Positions 44,427 through 51,973 of a stretch of 64,000 bases of DNA are shown piece by piece; position 1 is the first letter of the stretch; each line of letters opens with the position of its first letter. Under the pieces are notes generated by a model. The model made no database searches. It was not told the DNA's origin and saw only the letters and a list, made by a program, of their open reading frames with translations. A program made the translations under genes and the position numbers. This DNA is from Actinomycetaceae bacterium (GTDB lineage: Bacteria; Actinomycetota; Actinomycetes; Actinomycetales; Actinomycetaceae), in the NCBI GenBank assembly GCA_030538185.1, contig JAUNUK010000002.1, forward strand, positions 62,001 through 126,000. Direction: 5' to 3'.

Positions 44427-45803
44427 ATGGCAAATTCAGCTAAAGATGTAAAAAAGGAAGTAAATACGGAGTCTACTGAGGGGACTTCAGCGGCGAGTTC
44501 CTCCGAGCAAGGGCACTTGCAGGTGGGCAGTGTCTCCCTGGACATGCCTCGCATTGCTGCTACCGAAGGGGCCGACGGACTCACAATCAACACGCTGTTG
44601 CGGGACACCGGCACCGTCACCCTTGATCCTGGATTTACCAATACCGCTTCGTGTGTTTCAAACATCACTTACATCGACGGTGATGCAGGAATCTTGCGCT
44701 ACCGCGGTTACCCCATAGATGATCTGGCACGTCAGTCCACCTTTATTGAGGTCGCATACCTACTGATTTACGGTGAACTGCCCGACGCAGCGACCTTGGA
44801 AGACTTCACACGACGAATAAAGCGTCACCGCATGCTGCACGAAGACTTCAAAGCGTTCTTTACCGCCTTTCCGTCCAATGGTCACCCCATGGCCATTTTG
44901 CAAGCAGGTATCGCAGGCCTTGGCACCTACTACCAAGACACTTTGAATCCCCTGGACCCCGAGCAGCTAGACATGGCGACCGTGCATTTACTGGGCAAGG
45001 TTTCCACCATGATTTCCTACATCGCCAAGCGTGCCGCAGGTCTGCCCCTGTTGTACCCCGATAACCAGCGCTCCTTGACCGAAGACTTTATCCGTATGAC
45101 CTTCGGGGTGCCTTACCAGTCCTACGACATTGACCCGGCTATGGTGCGCGCCCTCGATATGTTGCTGATCCTGCACGCTGACCACGAGCAAAACTGTTCG
45201 ACGTCTACAGTGCGTTTGGTGGGCTCGTCACATGCGAATTTGTACTCCTCTGTGGCAGCCGGCGTGGGGGCTCTATCTGGTCCTCTGCATGGTGGCGCGA
45301 ATGAAGCCGTCTTGCGCATGCTCATTCAGATCCGTGACTCAGATATGACAGTGGAAGATTTCGTTCGCAAGGTAAAGGACAAAGAAGAAGGCGTACGCCT
45401 GATGGGCTTTGGTCACCGTGTGTACAAGAACTATGACCCTCGTGCCGCCATTGTGAAAGAAGCCGCTCACGACGTTTTGGCGCGTTTGGGGGTGGCGGAC
45501 TCCCTGCTAGACATCGCTATGGAACTCGAGGATCACGCCCTTTCAGATGATTACTTCGTCTCGCGCAAGCTCTATCCGAACGTCGACTTCTATACAGGTT
45601 TGATTTACAGGGCCATGGGCTTCCCCATGAAGATGTTTACGCCTCTCTTCTCACTGGGGCGCCTGCCAGGTTGGATTGCCCAATACCGCGAAATGATCGA
45701 GGACCCACAGACCCGTATCGGTCGTCCACGTCAGGTCTACACGGGTGAGACCGAACGCCACTACACCTCCCTGCGTGCCCGTGGCCGTAAAATAGTTGAA
45801 TAA
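44427..45803 (+). CDS. gltA: Citrate synthase
   Basis: A 458-residue type II citrate synthase catalysing acetyl-CoA plus oxaloacetate to citrate. Catalytic histidines are in GSSHANLYSSVAAGVGALSGPLHGGANE and in GFGHRVYKNYDPRA; the catalytic Asp lies in the later NVDFYTG region. An N-terminal Ser/Glu-rich extension of about 35 residues precedes the beta-domain (VTLDPGFTNTASCVS). The start is ATG 44427, eleven bases after a full AAGGAGG; an upstream in-frame ATG at 44379 lacks any ribosome site. Confidence 0.95.
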   Translation: MANSAKDVKKEVNTESTEGTSAASSSEQGHLQVGSVSLDMPRIAATEGADGLTINTLLRDTGTVTLDPGFTNTASCVSNITYIDGDAGILRYRGYPIDDLARQSTFIEVAYLLIYGELPDAATLEDFTRRIKRHRMLHEDFKAFFTAFPSNGHPMAILQAGIAGLGTYYQDTLNPLDPEQLDMATVHLLGKVSTMISYIAKRAAGLPLLYPDNQRSLTEDFIRMTFGVPYQSYDIDPAMVRALDMLLILHADHEQNCSTSTVRLVGSSHANLYSSVAAGVGALSGPLHGGANEAVLRMLIQIRDSDMTVEDFVRKVKDKEEGVRLMGFGHRVYKNYDPRAAIVKEAAHDVLARLGVADSLLDIAMELEDHALSDDYFVSRKLYPNVDFYTGLIYRAMGFPMKMFTPLFSLGRLPGWIAQYREMIEDPQTRIGRPRQVYTGETERHYTSLRARGRKIVE

Positions 45804-45836
45804 AACAAAAACTAGCTAAGGAAACGTGGTTGCACC

Positions 45837-46805
45837 ATGACTTCAAGGAATGCGTGGGGGGTTGGGCTGGCAACAGTCACATCATCTGGTAAGACGCTAG
45901 ATGTGTGGTTCCCTAACCCTCGATTGGGCGAAGAAGACCCGGAGCTTATGCGTCAAGATCTTGAACGTCTGGCTCCTCTAGAGAAGGCAGATAAAGCTCG
46001 TGGGGTCCACGCCTCGATTGTGCGGACCAACTCAGACCTAGATCTGGGGCCAGAATCTACCGCAGGCGCCTACCTGCGACTTCACGTCTTATCGCACAGG
46101 CTTGCACAGCCCAATACGGTCAATCTGGAGGGACTTTTCGACAGGTTGCCCAATGTGGTGTGGACCAACTTGGGGCCGTGTGACGTCGAAGATTTTGAAG
46201 AGACCCGTCTGCGCATTCGTGAACTGAACAGTCAACCGGTTACGGTTCGCTCGGTAGATCGCATTCCCAGGATGTTGGACTACGTGTGCCCAACAGGCAT
46301 TTGGGTGGCCAACGCTGACCAGGTTCGCCTGGGTGCTCACCTGGCACCTGGCACGAATGTGGGCCACGCAGGTTTCGTCAACTACAACGCAGGCTCACTT
46401 GGGCATTCAACCATTGAGGGCCGTCTGTCGCAGGGCGTTGTTATCGATGACGGCACGGATATTGGTGGCGGCGCTTCCACGGCCGGAACCTTGTCAGGGC
46501 ACCGCGATATACACGTGCGTATGGGCAAGAACTGCCTGCTGGGGCCAAACGCCGGTCTGGGGATTGCCCTGGGCGATAACTGTGTTGTCGAACCGGGCTT
46601 GTATTTGACTGTGGGAACCAGGGTTTCACTTATGCCCTCTGGCGGCGTTATGCCTGGTCCGTTGGGTGTATTCTCGGAACCACGCGTGGTTGAGGCTAGG
46701 GATTTATCGGGCGTTGACAACATCTTGTTCCGCCGCAACTCCCAGTCTGGCAGGGTCGAGGCCGTAGCCCGTGTCGGACAAACAATCGAGCTAGGCACCG
46801 AATAG
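45837..46805 (+). CDS. dapD: Tetrahydrodipicolinate N-succinyltransferase, actinobacterial type
   Basis: A 322-residue trimeric acyltransferase of lysine/diaminopimelate synthesis, using succinyl-CoA. The N-terminal domain is followed by a left-handed beta-helix with hexapeptide repeats (GAHLAPGTNVGHAGFVNYNAG, STIEGRLSQGVVIDDGTDIGGGAS) and the C-terminal active-site motif MPSGGVMPGPLGVFSE. With dapC 1.5 kb upstream it forms the succinylase branch. The gene ends in front of a strong terminator. Confidence 0.95.
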   Translation: MTSRNAWGVGLATVTSSGKTLDVWFPNPRLGEEDPELMRQDLERLAPLEKADKARGVHASIVRTNSDLDLGPESTAGAYLRLHVLSHRLAQPNTVNLEGLFDRLPNVVWTNLGPCDVEDFEETRLRIRELNSQPVTVRSVDRIPRMLDYVCPTGIWVANADQVRLGAHLAPGTNVGHAGFVNYNAGSLGHSTIEGRLSQGVVIDDGTDIGGGASTAGTLSGHRDIHVRMGKNCLLGPNAGLGIALGDNCVVEPGLYLTVGTRVSLMPSGGVMPGPLGVFSEPRVVEARDLSGVDNILFRRNSQSGRVEAVARVGQTIELGTE

Positions 46806-46825
46806 TTACTGATTCAGGTCTTAGT

Positions 46826-46860
46826 TGAGGGGTGAAGGAGTGCTAGAGCTTCACCCCTCA
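46826..46860. terminator. Strong bidirectional terminator
   Basis: A perfect 11-bp inverted repeat (TGAGGGGTGAA and TTCACCCCTCA) with a 13-base loop, lying exactly between the converging dapD and regulator genes. On the plus strand it is followed by GCTATTTCT. It can serve both directions. Confidence 0.85.
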
Positions 46861-46861
46861 G

Positions 46862-47251
46862 CTATTTCTGTACACTCGTTAGTTCCTTAAGGGCAGCAAT
46901 GTGTCCGTTAAAGGCTTCTAGGCCTTTTTCAGTGAAGGCCACCCATGTTGAGGGGTACCCTCTTTTAGCCAAACGTTTATCGATTTCCACATAGCCTGCA
47001 TCCGCTAATGCCTTAAGTTGTTTAGATAATACGGATGGAGAAACCTCAACTATCTCTTGCAAAACTACGAATTCCATTTCCTTCACGCCACTTAGGGCGG
47101 CACATATCCTGAGGCGGTTGGGCGCATGAATCAGTTCATCAAAAACCGGCTTCACTGACTTGTGAGGCAAGGCCCACGGCTTGGCTTTTCGTGGTCTGTC
47201 GTCGGAAATTTTCTGCCCAGTCTCCTTGATATTTTCCGAGGGCGCTGTCAT
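46862..47251 (-). CDS. Winged-helix transcriptional regulator
   Basis: A 129-residue regulator. After a polar 35-residue N-terminus the winged helix covers about 35-115: HAPNRLRICAALSGVKEMEF, the recognition helix in EVSPSVLSKQLKALADAGYVEI, and a wing with KRGYPSTWVAFTEKG. The pattern fits the small HTH_34/MarR-like group. The ATG overlaps the stop of the upstream membrane-protein gene (ATGA), so the two are co-translated, and the operator-like dyads at 47953-48005 are a natural target (inference). Confidence 0.85.
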   Translation of the reverse strand: MTAPSENIKETGQKISDDRPRKAKPWALPHKSVKPVFDELIHAPNRLRICAALSGVKEMEFVVLQEIVEVSPSVLSKQLKALADAGYVEIDKRLAKRGYPSTWVAFTEKGLEAFNGHIAALKELTSVQK

Positions 47252-47934
47252 GGTTTGGCCTGATTCTGGGTGTTTGCTGCGGCACTAGGTCCGTGCTCGC
47301 TGGTATCTGTGACGGCCTTTTCTTTCGGTTCTTTGTCGGCGATTTCCTTTAGGAACTCTCGTGGGGTGCGCCAAACAGATACCTTTGAGTCGTAGTACCC
47401 CAGGTTCGCTAGTTTTTCTATATATCGGATAAACCAAATGCCCGAGAAATAGAAAATAGCAAAGATAGCAGGAACGATTAGGGCGGCGATAACGTAGTGG
47501 CCATCTTCAAGTAACGGCGAATAAAAATTTGTGGCAGGAATAATCGCTGCCACGGGGATACCTCCCGCTAAGGCGCTGCGTTCGTCATATAGACGTCCCT
47601 TGCGATAAGGCAATCGGGTGTAGAACCGGATATACCACCAGAACACCAGGCATAGAAGTACCAGCATGGCCACGAACAGTGCCCACCATTGCCAACTTTT
47701 ATTTGTAAAGAAATAGCTGGTAATCAACGCTCCGGTTGAAAAGGCTGCAGCAGCGAAACTTATCACAATGACTGGCCAACGCGGCACACGTGTGCGTTCT
47801 TTTGTCTGGGCTTCGGTGTGTTCTACAGCATCCAGGGCCCAGGCTGCCTCTGATTCGCTTGCGTTCGGCGTACCGTTGGGCAAAGCAGTGTTGGTTCGAG
47901 TGTCCTGTTGGACTTTAGCGTCGTTGTTATTCAT
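47248..47934 (-). CDS. Unrecognised integral membrane protein coupled to a regulator
   Basis: A 228-residue protein of unknown function. A polar, Asn/Glu-rich N-terminal tail (about 1-50) is followed by four hydrophobic segments (WPVIVISFAAAAFSTGALI, WWALFVAMLVLLCLVFWW, a central segment around GIPVAAIIPATNFY, and YVIAALIVPAIFAIFYFSG), then a charged cytoplasmic tail rich in Lys and Glu. It has GGAGAGG before the ATG. Co-expression with a winged-helix regulator suggests a membrane partner or stress-responsive unit; there is no catalytic motif. Confidence 0.75.
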   Translation of the reverse strand: MNNNDAKVQQDTRTNTALPNGTPNASESEAAWALDAVEHTEAQTKERTRVPRWPVIVISFAAAAFSTGALITSYFFTNKSWQWWALFVAMLVLLCLVFWWYIRFYTRLPYRKGRLYDERSALAGGIPVAAIIPATNFYSPLLEDGHYVIAALIVPAIFAIFYFSGIWFIRYIEKLANLGYYDSKVSVWRTPREFLKEIADKEPKEKAVTDTSEHGPSAAANTQNQAKP

Positions 47935-47952
47935 AGCCTCTCCAACCCATGA

Positions 47953-48005
47953 TTTCTGCTATGGAATCAACTTTCCATAGCAGAAACTACTTTCCAATAT
48001 GGAAA
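47953..48005 (-). promoter_or_regulatory. Double operator with four TATGGAA half-sites
   Basis: A perfect 14-bp dyad (TTTCTGCTATGGAA at 47953-47966, repeated inverted at 47973-47986) is followed by a second dyad (TTTCC at 47991-47995, GGAAA at 48001-48005). Together they hold three exact copies of TATGGAA or its complement (47960-47966, 47973-47979, 47998-48004) and one near copy (TTCCAAT, 47992-47998). The array starts at the edge of the -10 box and runs into the leader, the arrangement of a repressor site. Confidence 0.7.
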
Positions 48006-48033
48006 CTATAAACTGGATAGCCTTACTTGGCAA
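48005..48033 (-). promoter_or_regulatory. Promoter of the membrane protein/regulator operon
   Basis: On the minus strand TTGCCA (48033-48028), a 17-base spacer and TATAGT (48010-48005) form a good sigma-70-type promoter. The 3' end of the methyltransferase gene, transcribed in the same direction, starts only 9 bases upstream of the -35 box. Confidence 0.65.
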
Positions 48034-48041
48034 GGTGATGG

Positions 48042-49874
48042 TTACGATGCGGCACGGGCATAGGCGCTGAAAAGGGCATTGAGGCGAGCTTCTTCGTCCA
48101 GGGGATCATTCTTGACTGAAAGGTCAAAAAGCCTGTCCATATAGACGTCCAGGTTTTGGTGGGCACGGCGCAGATCCTCAGGCATGGTTTTGGGGTTATA
48201 CAGCCTGTTCAGAAGTGGTTTTTTTGGACTTGTTGCTCTGGCGTCAAGAACCAGCGCTGACAGTCTTGCAAGTTCTTCGACTTGGTCCGCCACAAGCTTC
48301 GGCAGAGGGAAGTTGTTCCATACCAGGGTGTTGGAAAACCTGGGACCGCCACCCAAGGTGCCTCCCACCAGGCGAAGCCAGGTCCAAAAAATCGCAGAAC
48401 TCGCAATCGCGAAAGCCAAGCCATCGCCCATGGGACAGGTGAAGGTCGCATCCGAGGCAATCGCTCCTGCGTCCAGCACAGCAACAGGCAAATAATCCCT
48501 GTTCCCAGACACATGTCTGGGAACACACACGTAATCTTGTGCAGGTTGACGCCGGTATTGAAATAAATGCGGGGCATCAGCCGCAGCCCTAATTGCCGGA
48601 TCGCTAGAAGATTCACGCATGTGACGCACATGGTCAAAACGCCTACGTAAAAGCGCTGATGTCGTCAGTTCATCAACGTCGACCCCTTCGGCCCACAGAC
48701 AGTAGCGATGTCTGCCCGACAGCAGTTCTTGTGCGCCAATAAAGGGCCTCAACAGCGGTGAAGCCAGAGGATCACGTCGGATTTCTGCCAGTTCATCGTC
48801 GTTTTTGACCAGCAGCCCACCACCATCAGCGGGAACCGAGCCCTTCACCATGACAGGCACATCGGAGGACAAAGGAGACCCCCGACGTCGCAGATCAAGA
48901 TCTGGTCCTGGAAAAAGATAGCCATTGATGCGGTCAGGATAATGGCGCTCCGAAGCCCCATTATCTTTCATAACTACCAGTTCGGGAGGGCCTTGCGCGC
49001 CACTACTGTTATTGTCCATACCAATAACCACACAGCTCAAAGCGGCTTCATCGTGAATGGGCCAAGCAAAACCCTGGACCCCCAAAGAGATTCGCCAACC
49101 CGCCTCGAACAGAGGCCCAAAGAACCGTGAAACTCCGAGTCCACGGCTTACCGCTTGGGGGGCAATGTAGACGAAACGCCCTCGGCAATCCTGGAAGTAA
49201 TCGGTAGCTTTTTTGAACCAAGCTGTTGAGTAATCCAAGTATCCGTGTTGCGTTTTACCGAAAACCCTGGACATATCGGCCCGCTGTTGAGGGGTTTTTA
49301 GGTATTGCCCAACGAAAGGGGGATTACCCACAATCAAAACCCCTTCCGAGGGCGAAACGACCTTACTCCAGTCCATGCCAAGGGCGTTACCGCAGATAAT
49401 CTGCCTTTCAATAATTTCTGGGGCGTCTTCTCTGTAGCTCAAGGAGAGCAATGTCGTGCGGACAAGGTCATGCGCCTGGGGGTGAAGCTCGATGCCGAAT
49501 AACTGATGGACATCGACTTGGGGTTCGAGCGAAGTATCAATCTGTACCGAATGGTCTAAAAGGCGATCTAGTACCAAAGATTCAGCATGTCGCAGTTCGC
49601 TCAGGGCTTCCACCAGGAAGTTTCCGCCTCCGCAGGCAGGGTCAAAGAAACGAAGAGATCGAAGTTTAGGCAAGAGGTCCAGTAGCACGTGAGGCTGCGA
49701 ATTGGCACTATATATTTCCTGAATAATGTCTCGGAAACAAAAGCTTTGAAGTACCTCTTTGACCAGGCTGCGTGGAGTGAAGTGCATGCCGTGTTCGCGT
49801 CGTTGAGCTGCGGATAATGAGCTCAGCAGAAGGTCGCCAGCGCTGTACACGTCCGAGGGCTGAGGCGCTGACAA
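48042..49874 (-). CDS. Solitary DNA methyltransferase, MmeI-like (no nuclease domain)
   Basis: A 610-residue class I SAM-dependent N6-adenine-type methyltransferase. HGMHFTP precedes the fold; the SAM site is FFDPACGGGNFLVEAL (Asp78-Gly84) and the catalytic motif IV NPPF is at 184-187. LDYSTAWFKKATDYF, FVYIAPQAVSRGLGV and the target-recognition part RRQPAQDYVCVPRHVSGNRDYLPV with NTLVWNNFPLPK follow the MmeI/type IIG layout. Full family members are about 900 residues with an N-terminal nuclease and helical spacer; both are missing here. No restriction gene is next to it. The proposed TTG start lies 3 bases after the upstream stop; a GTG 8 codons in is an alternative. Confidence 0.78.
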   Translation of the reverse strand: MSAPQPSDVYSAGDLLLSSLSAAQRREHGMHFTPRSLVKEVLQSFCFRDIIQEIYSANSQPHVLLDLLPKLRSLRFFDPACGGGNFLVEALSELRHAESLVLDRLLDHSVQIDTSLEPQVDVHQLFGIELHPQAHDLVRTTLLSLSYREDAPEIIERQIICGNALGMDWSKVVSPSEGVLIVGNPPFVGQYLKTPQQRADMSRVFGKTQHGYLDYSTAWFKKATDYFQDCRGRFVYIAPQAVSRGLGVSRFFGPLFEAGWRISLGVQGFAWPIHDEAALSCVVIGMDNNSSGAQGPPELVVMKDNGASERHYPDRINGYLFPGPDLDLRRRGSPLSSDVPVMVKGSVPADGGGLLVKNDDELAEIRRDPLASPLLRPFIGAQELLSGRHRYCLWAEGVDVDELTTSALLRRRFDHVRHMRESSSDPAIRAAADAPHLFQYRRQPAQDYVCVPRHVSGNRDYLPVAVLDAGAIASDATFTCPMGDGLAFAIASSAIFWTWLRLVGGTLGGGPRFSNTLVWNNFPLPKLVADQVEELARLSALVLDARATSPKKPLLNRLYNPKTMPEDLRRAHQNLDVYMDRLFDLSVKNDPLDEEARLNALFSAYARAAS

Positions 49875-49876
49875 GG

Positions 49877-51175
49877 CTAGGCCCCGCGCATAATGCCGTT
49901 GAGCGATTCAAAGATTAGGGCACCTGCCACGCGGATGCCATTGTGGTGGTATTTTTCGCTAACCCAAGGGACAAGTCTGCGGATACGGGAAGCGGTGCGC
50001 AAGGATTCCTCTAGCGGCACATACATATCGGGGGCATAGACAGCTGCAGCAACAGGGACTTGATTGTCCCCTAAGGTATCCAGATCCCAGTGTGCGGGGA
50101 TGTCCCTGTCTTGGGCCAGACCGAAAGCCGCATCTTTGTATGGACGCAGGGCGGGGTCTTCATCGAAAAGCCAGGGGTATATGTGTTCGCCAGATAGGTG
50201 GAATGCTCGGTCCAGATCGCGAGGATCAGCGTCTTCTTCCATGCCTTCAAATTCTGCTCGCACGCGGTTCGCTGACCAATTGGACGCCTGACCAGGCGAC
50301 ATATAGGCAGGCTCGTGCAGGCAGGCGTACAAGGGTTGCGAGGCAAAAGACAGCTCATGCCCAAGGGCGCCCAAGAACTTCTGCGAGAGTTTGGACTGAC
50401 CGTTCCGAGATACGAAAGGTGATTCCAGCAGGTAATGAAGATTGCGGAACCTGGTCGAAGACCCAAGGCCTAGTCCCAGGGTGCGAAAACGCCTGGCAGA
50501 CAGGCCTTCGCCTGTGGGCAACAATTCTTCTTCATCTTCCAGGTGCGCACAAACCCTTCGCAGCATGGACGCATCCTGGGGATACATATCGTTGTAGGCA
50601 CCATTGCGAATAATGGTTTTTGTGTATGTGGAACGATACAGGTCATCCAGGGTTCCATCCGTGGCCTCCAGGCCCCCAGTGATCATGGAACCAAGCAGTC
50701 CCTCGGGGTGAAAAGACAGATAGCACATGGTCAAGAAACCGCCATAAGACTGACCAAAGGTGTACCACTTGGCATCCCCTTGAAGCTCTTGACGCAAGGC
50801 TTCGGCGTCGCGAATGATTGAGCGTTCCAATAAGCACTTCAGATAGTGGGTCTGGGCAGAAACGTCGCCGGCGGCAGCTAGGTGGGCAGGGTCCAGTGGA
50901 GTAGAGGCCCCGGTCCCGCGCTGGTCCATCAAAACCATGCGGTAGTGGTTTAGGGCAGCACCAATCCAGCCGCCGATGGTGTCCGGTCGATCGGCCGCAC
51001 CGCCTGGACCGCCTTGCAAATACAGCAAGCGTGGTGCTTTTTCCTGGCCAGGGCGCACAATTTCTCGGGCAAAAAGGGTGATGGGTGTGCTGTTGGGATC
51101 CTCCCAGTCCAGGGGTACCGGCATGCGGTACTCAAAAACAGTGCATCCGTCTTGGGTATAGGACAAGGTTTCCAT
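49877..51175 (-). CDS. S33 family proline iminopeptidase-like alpha/beta hydrolase
   Basis: A 432-residue cytoplasmic hydrolase. The oxyanion region is LQGGPGG, the nucleophile serine sits in TFGQSYGGFL, and the catalytic histidine in EKYHHNGIRVAG near the C-terminus; DQRGTGAST is the typical conserved loop. Expected to release N-terminal proline from peptides, but S33 members vary in substrate. It is followed by the DNA methyltransferase after only two bases and preceded by maf at 55 bases, so the three genes may be one transcript. Confidence 0.88.
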   Translation of the reverse strand: METLSYTQDGCTVFEYRMPVPLDWEDPNSTPITLFAREIVRPGQEKAPRLLYLQGGPGGAADRPDTIGGWIGAALNHYRMVLMDQRGTGASTPLDPAHLAAAGDVSAQTHYLKCLLERSIIRDAEALRQELQGDAKWYTFGQSYGGFLTMCYLSFHPEGLLGSMITGGLEATDGTLDDLYRSTYTKTIIRNGAYNDMYPQDASMLRRVCAHLEDEEELLPTGEGLSARRFRTLGLGLGSSTRFRNLHYLLESPFVSRNGQSKLSQKFLGALGHELSFASQPLYACLHEPAYMSPGQASNWSANRVRAEFEGMEEDADPRDLDRAFHLSGEHIYPWLFDEDPALRPYKDAAFGLAQDRDIPAHWDLDTLGDNQVPVAAAVYAPDMYVPLEESLRTASRIRRLVPWVSEKYHHNGIRVAGALIFESLNGIMRGA

Positions 51176-51230
51176 GAGCTTCCTCGCATCCGGTTGTCGT
51201 TAGTTTTTAGGAAGGCAAACACTCTTAGGG

Positions 51231-51875
51231 TTATGTGGAACGCTTGGTCCACAAAGACGGCCAAAACACGCCAAGGTCGTTGAGTAACAACCGCAACAGA
51301 GGCAAAGAAATCCCCACTACGTTATGAGGGTCACCCTCCACGGATTTTACAAAGGCCCCGCCAAGGCCATCGATTGTGAATGACCCGGCAACCTCCAAGG
51401 GTTCGCCCGTGGCCACATAAGCAGCAATCTCTTCAGATGAAAATTCGTTGAATAAAACCTTTGAAGTCGCAGTCTTGCCGAGCTCCGCCCTCGGCAAAGG
51501 GGAATCTGTGGTTGGTGAAACCTGGACAATCCAGTGGCCTGTATGGAGGAAACCCTCAGAGCCAGACAAATCGGCACAACGTTGTAATGCTCGTTCCACA
51601 CTGTGAGGTTTGCCCAAAACCTGGCCGTGGTGCTGCAACATCGAATCACAGCCAATAACAAAATGATTGTCGCTCACGGGCCCGAGACTATCGGCGACAT
51701 TGCGGGCCTTAGCCTTGGCCAGTGCCAGGACCTGTGTCTCGATTGCTTCGTCTTTTACCTGTTGAAGGATTGCATCCTCATCCACATTCGAGAGGCGAAC
51801 AAGGGGATCCAAGCCGGCAGCGCGTAGGGTGGAAAGACGGGCGGGGGAGGCTGAAGCTAAGACAATGATCGTCAC
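51231..51875 (-). CDS. Maf family nucleotide pyrophosphatase
   Basis: A 214-residue house-cleaning enzyme that hydrolyses non-canonical nucleoside triphosphates. The N-terminal LASASPARLSTLRAAGL is the family signature, followed by the KAKARNVA region, FVIGCDSML, GKPHSVERA and GAFVKSVEGDPHNVVGISL with the catalytic aspartate. Septum-formation effects reported for Maf in Bacillus are indirect. Divergent from the adenylate cyclase gene. Confidence 0.92.
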   Translation of the reverse strand: MTIIVLASASPARLSTLRAAGLDPLVRLSNVDEDAILQQVKDEAIETQVLALAKAKARNVADSLGPVSDNHFVIGCDSMLQHHGQVLGKPHSVERALQRCADLSGSEGFLHTGHWIVQVSPTTDSPLPRAELGKTATSKVLFNEFSSEEIAAYVATGEPLEVAGSFTIDGLGGAFVKSVEGDPHNVVGISLPLLRLLLNDLGVFWPSLWTKRST

Positions 51876-51934
51876 CGACCTAGCCTAAACCACCTCCACA
51901 ACTAAAGACACGGCAGACGCTGGAGGAACCAAAG

Positions 51935-51973
51935 ATGCCAAAACTCATGCGGAGGGCTAGTCTTGGTCTGTGA
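51935..51973 (+). CDS. Possible 12-codon leader ORF coupled to the adenylate cyclase
   Basis: A short open frame (MPKLMRRASLGL) with a strong GGAGGAA ribosome site 6 bases before its ATG. Its TGA overlaps the GTG start codon of the cyclase gene in the form GTGA, and it is in a different frame. This is the usual geometry of translational coupling. The cyclase GTG itself has only a distant GGAGGG, inside the leader. Too short for statistical support, but the overlap is exact. Confidence 0.4.
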   Translation: MPKLMRRASLGL

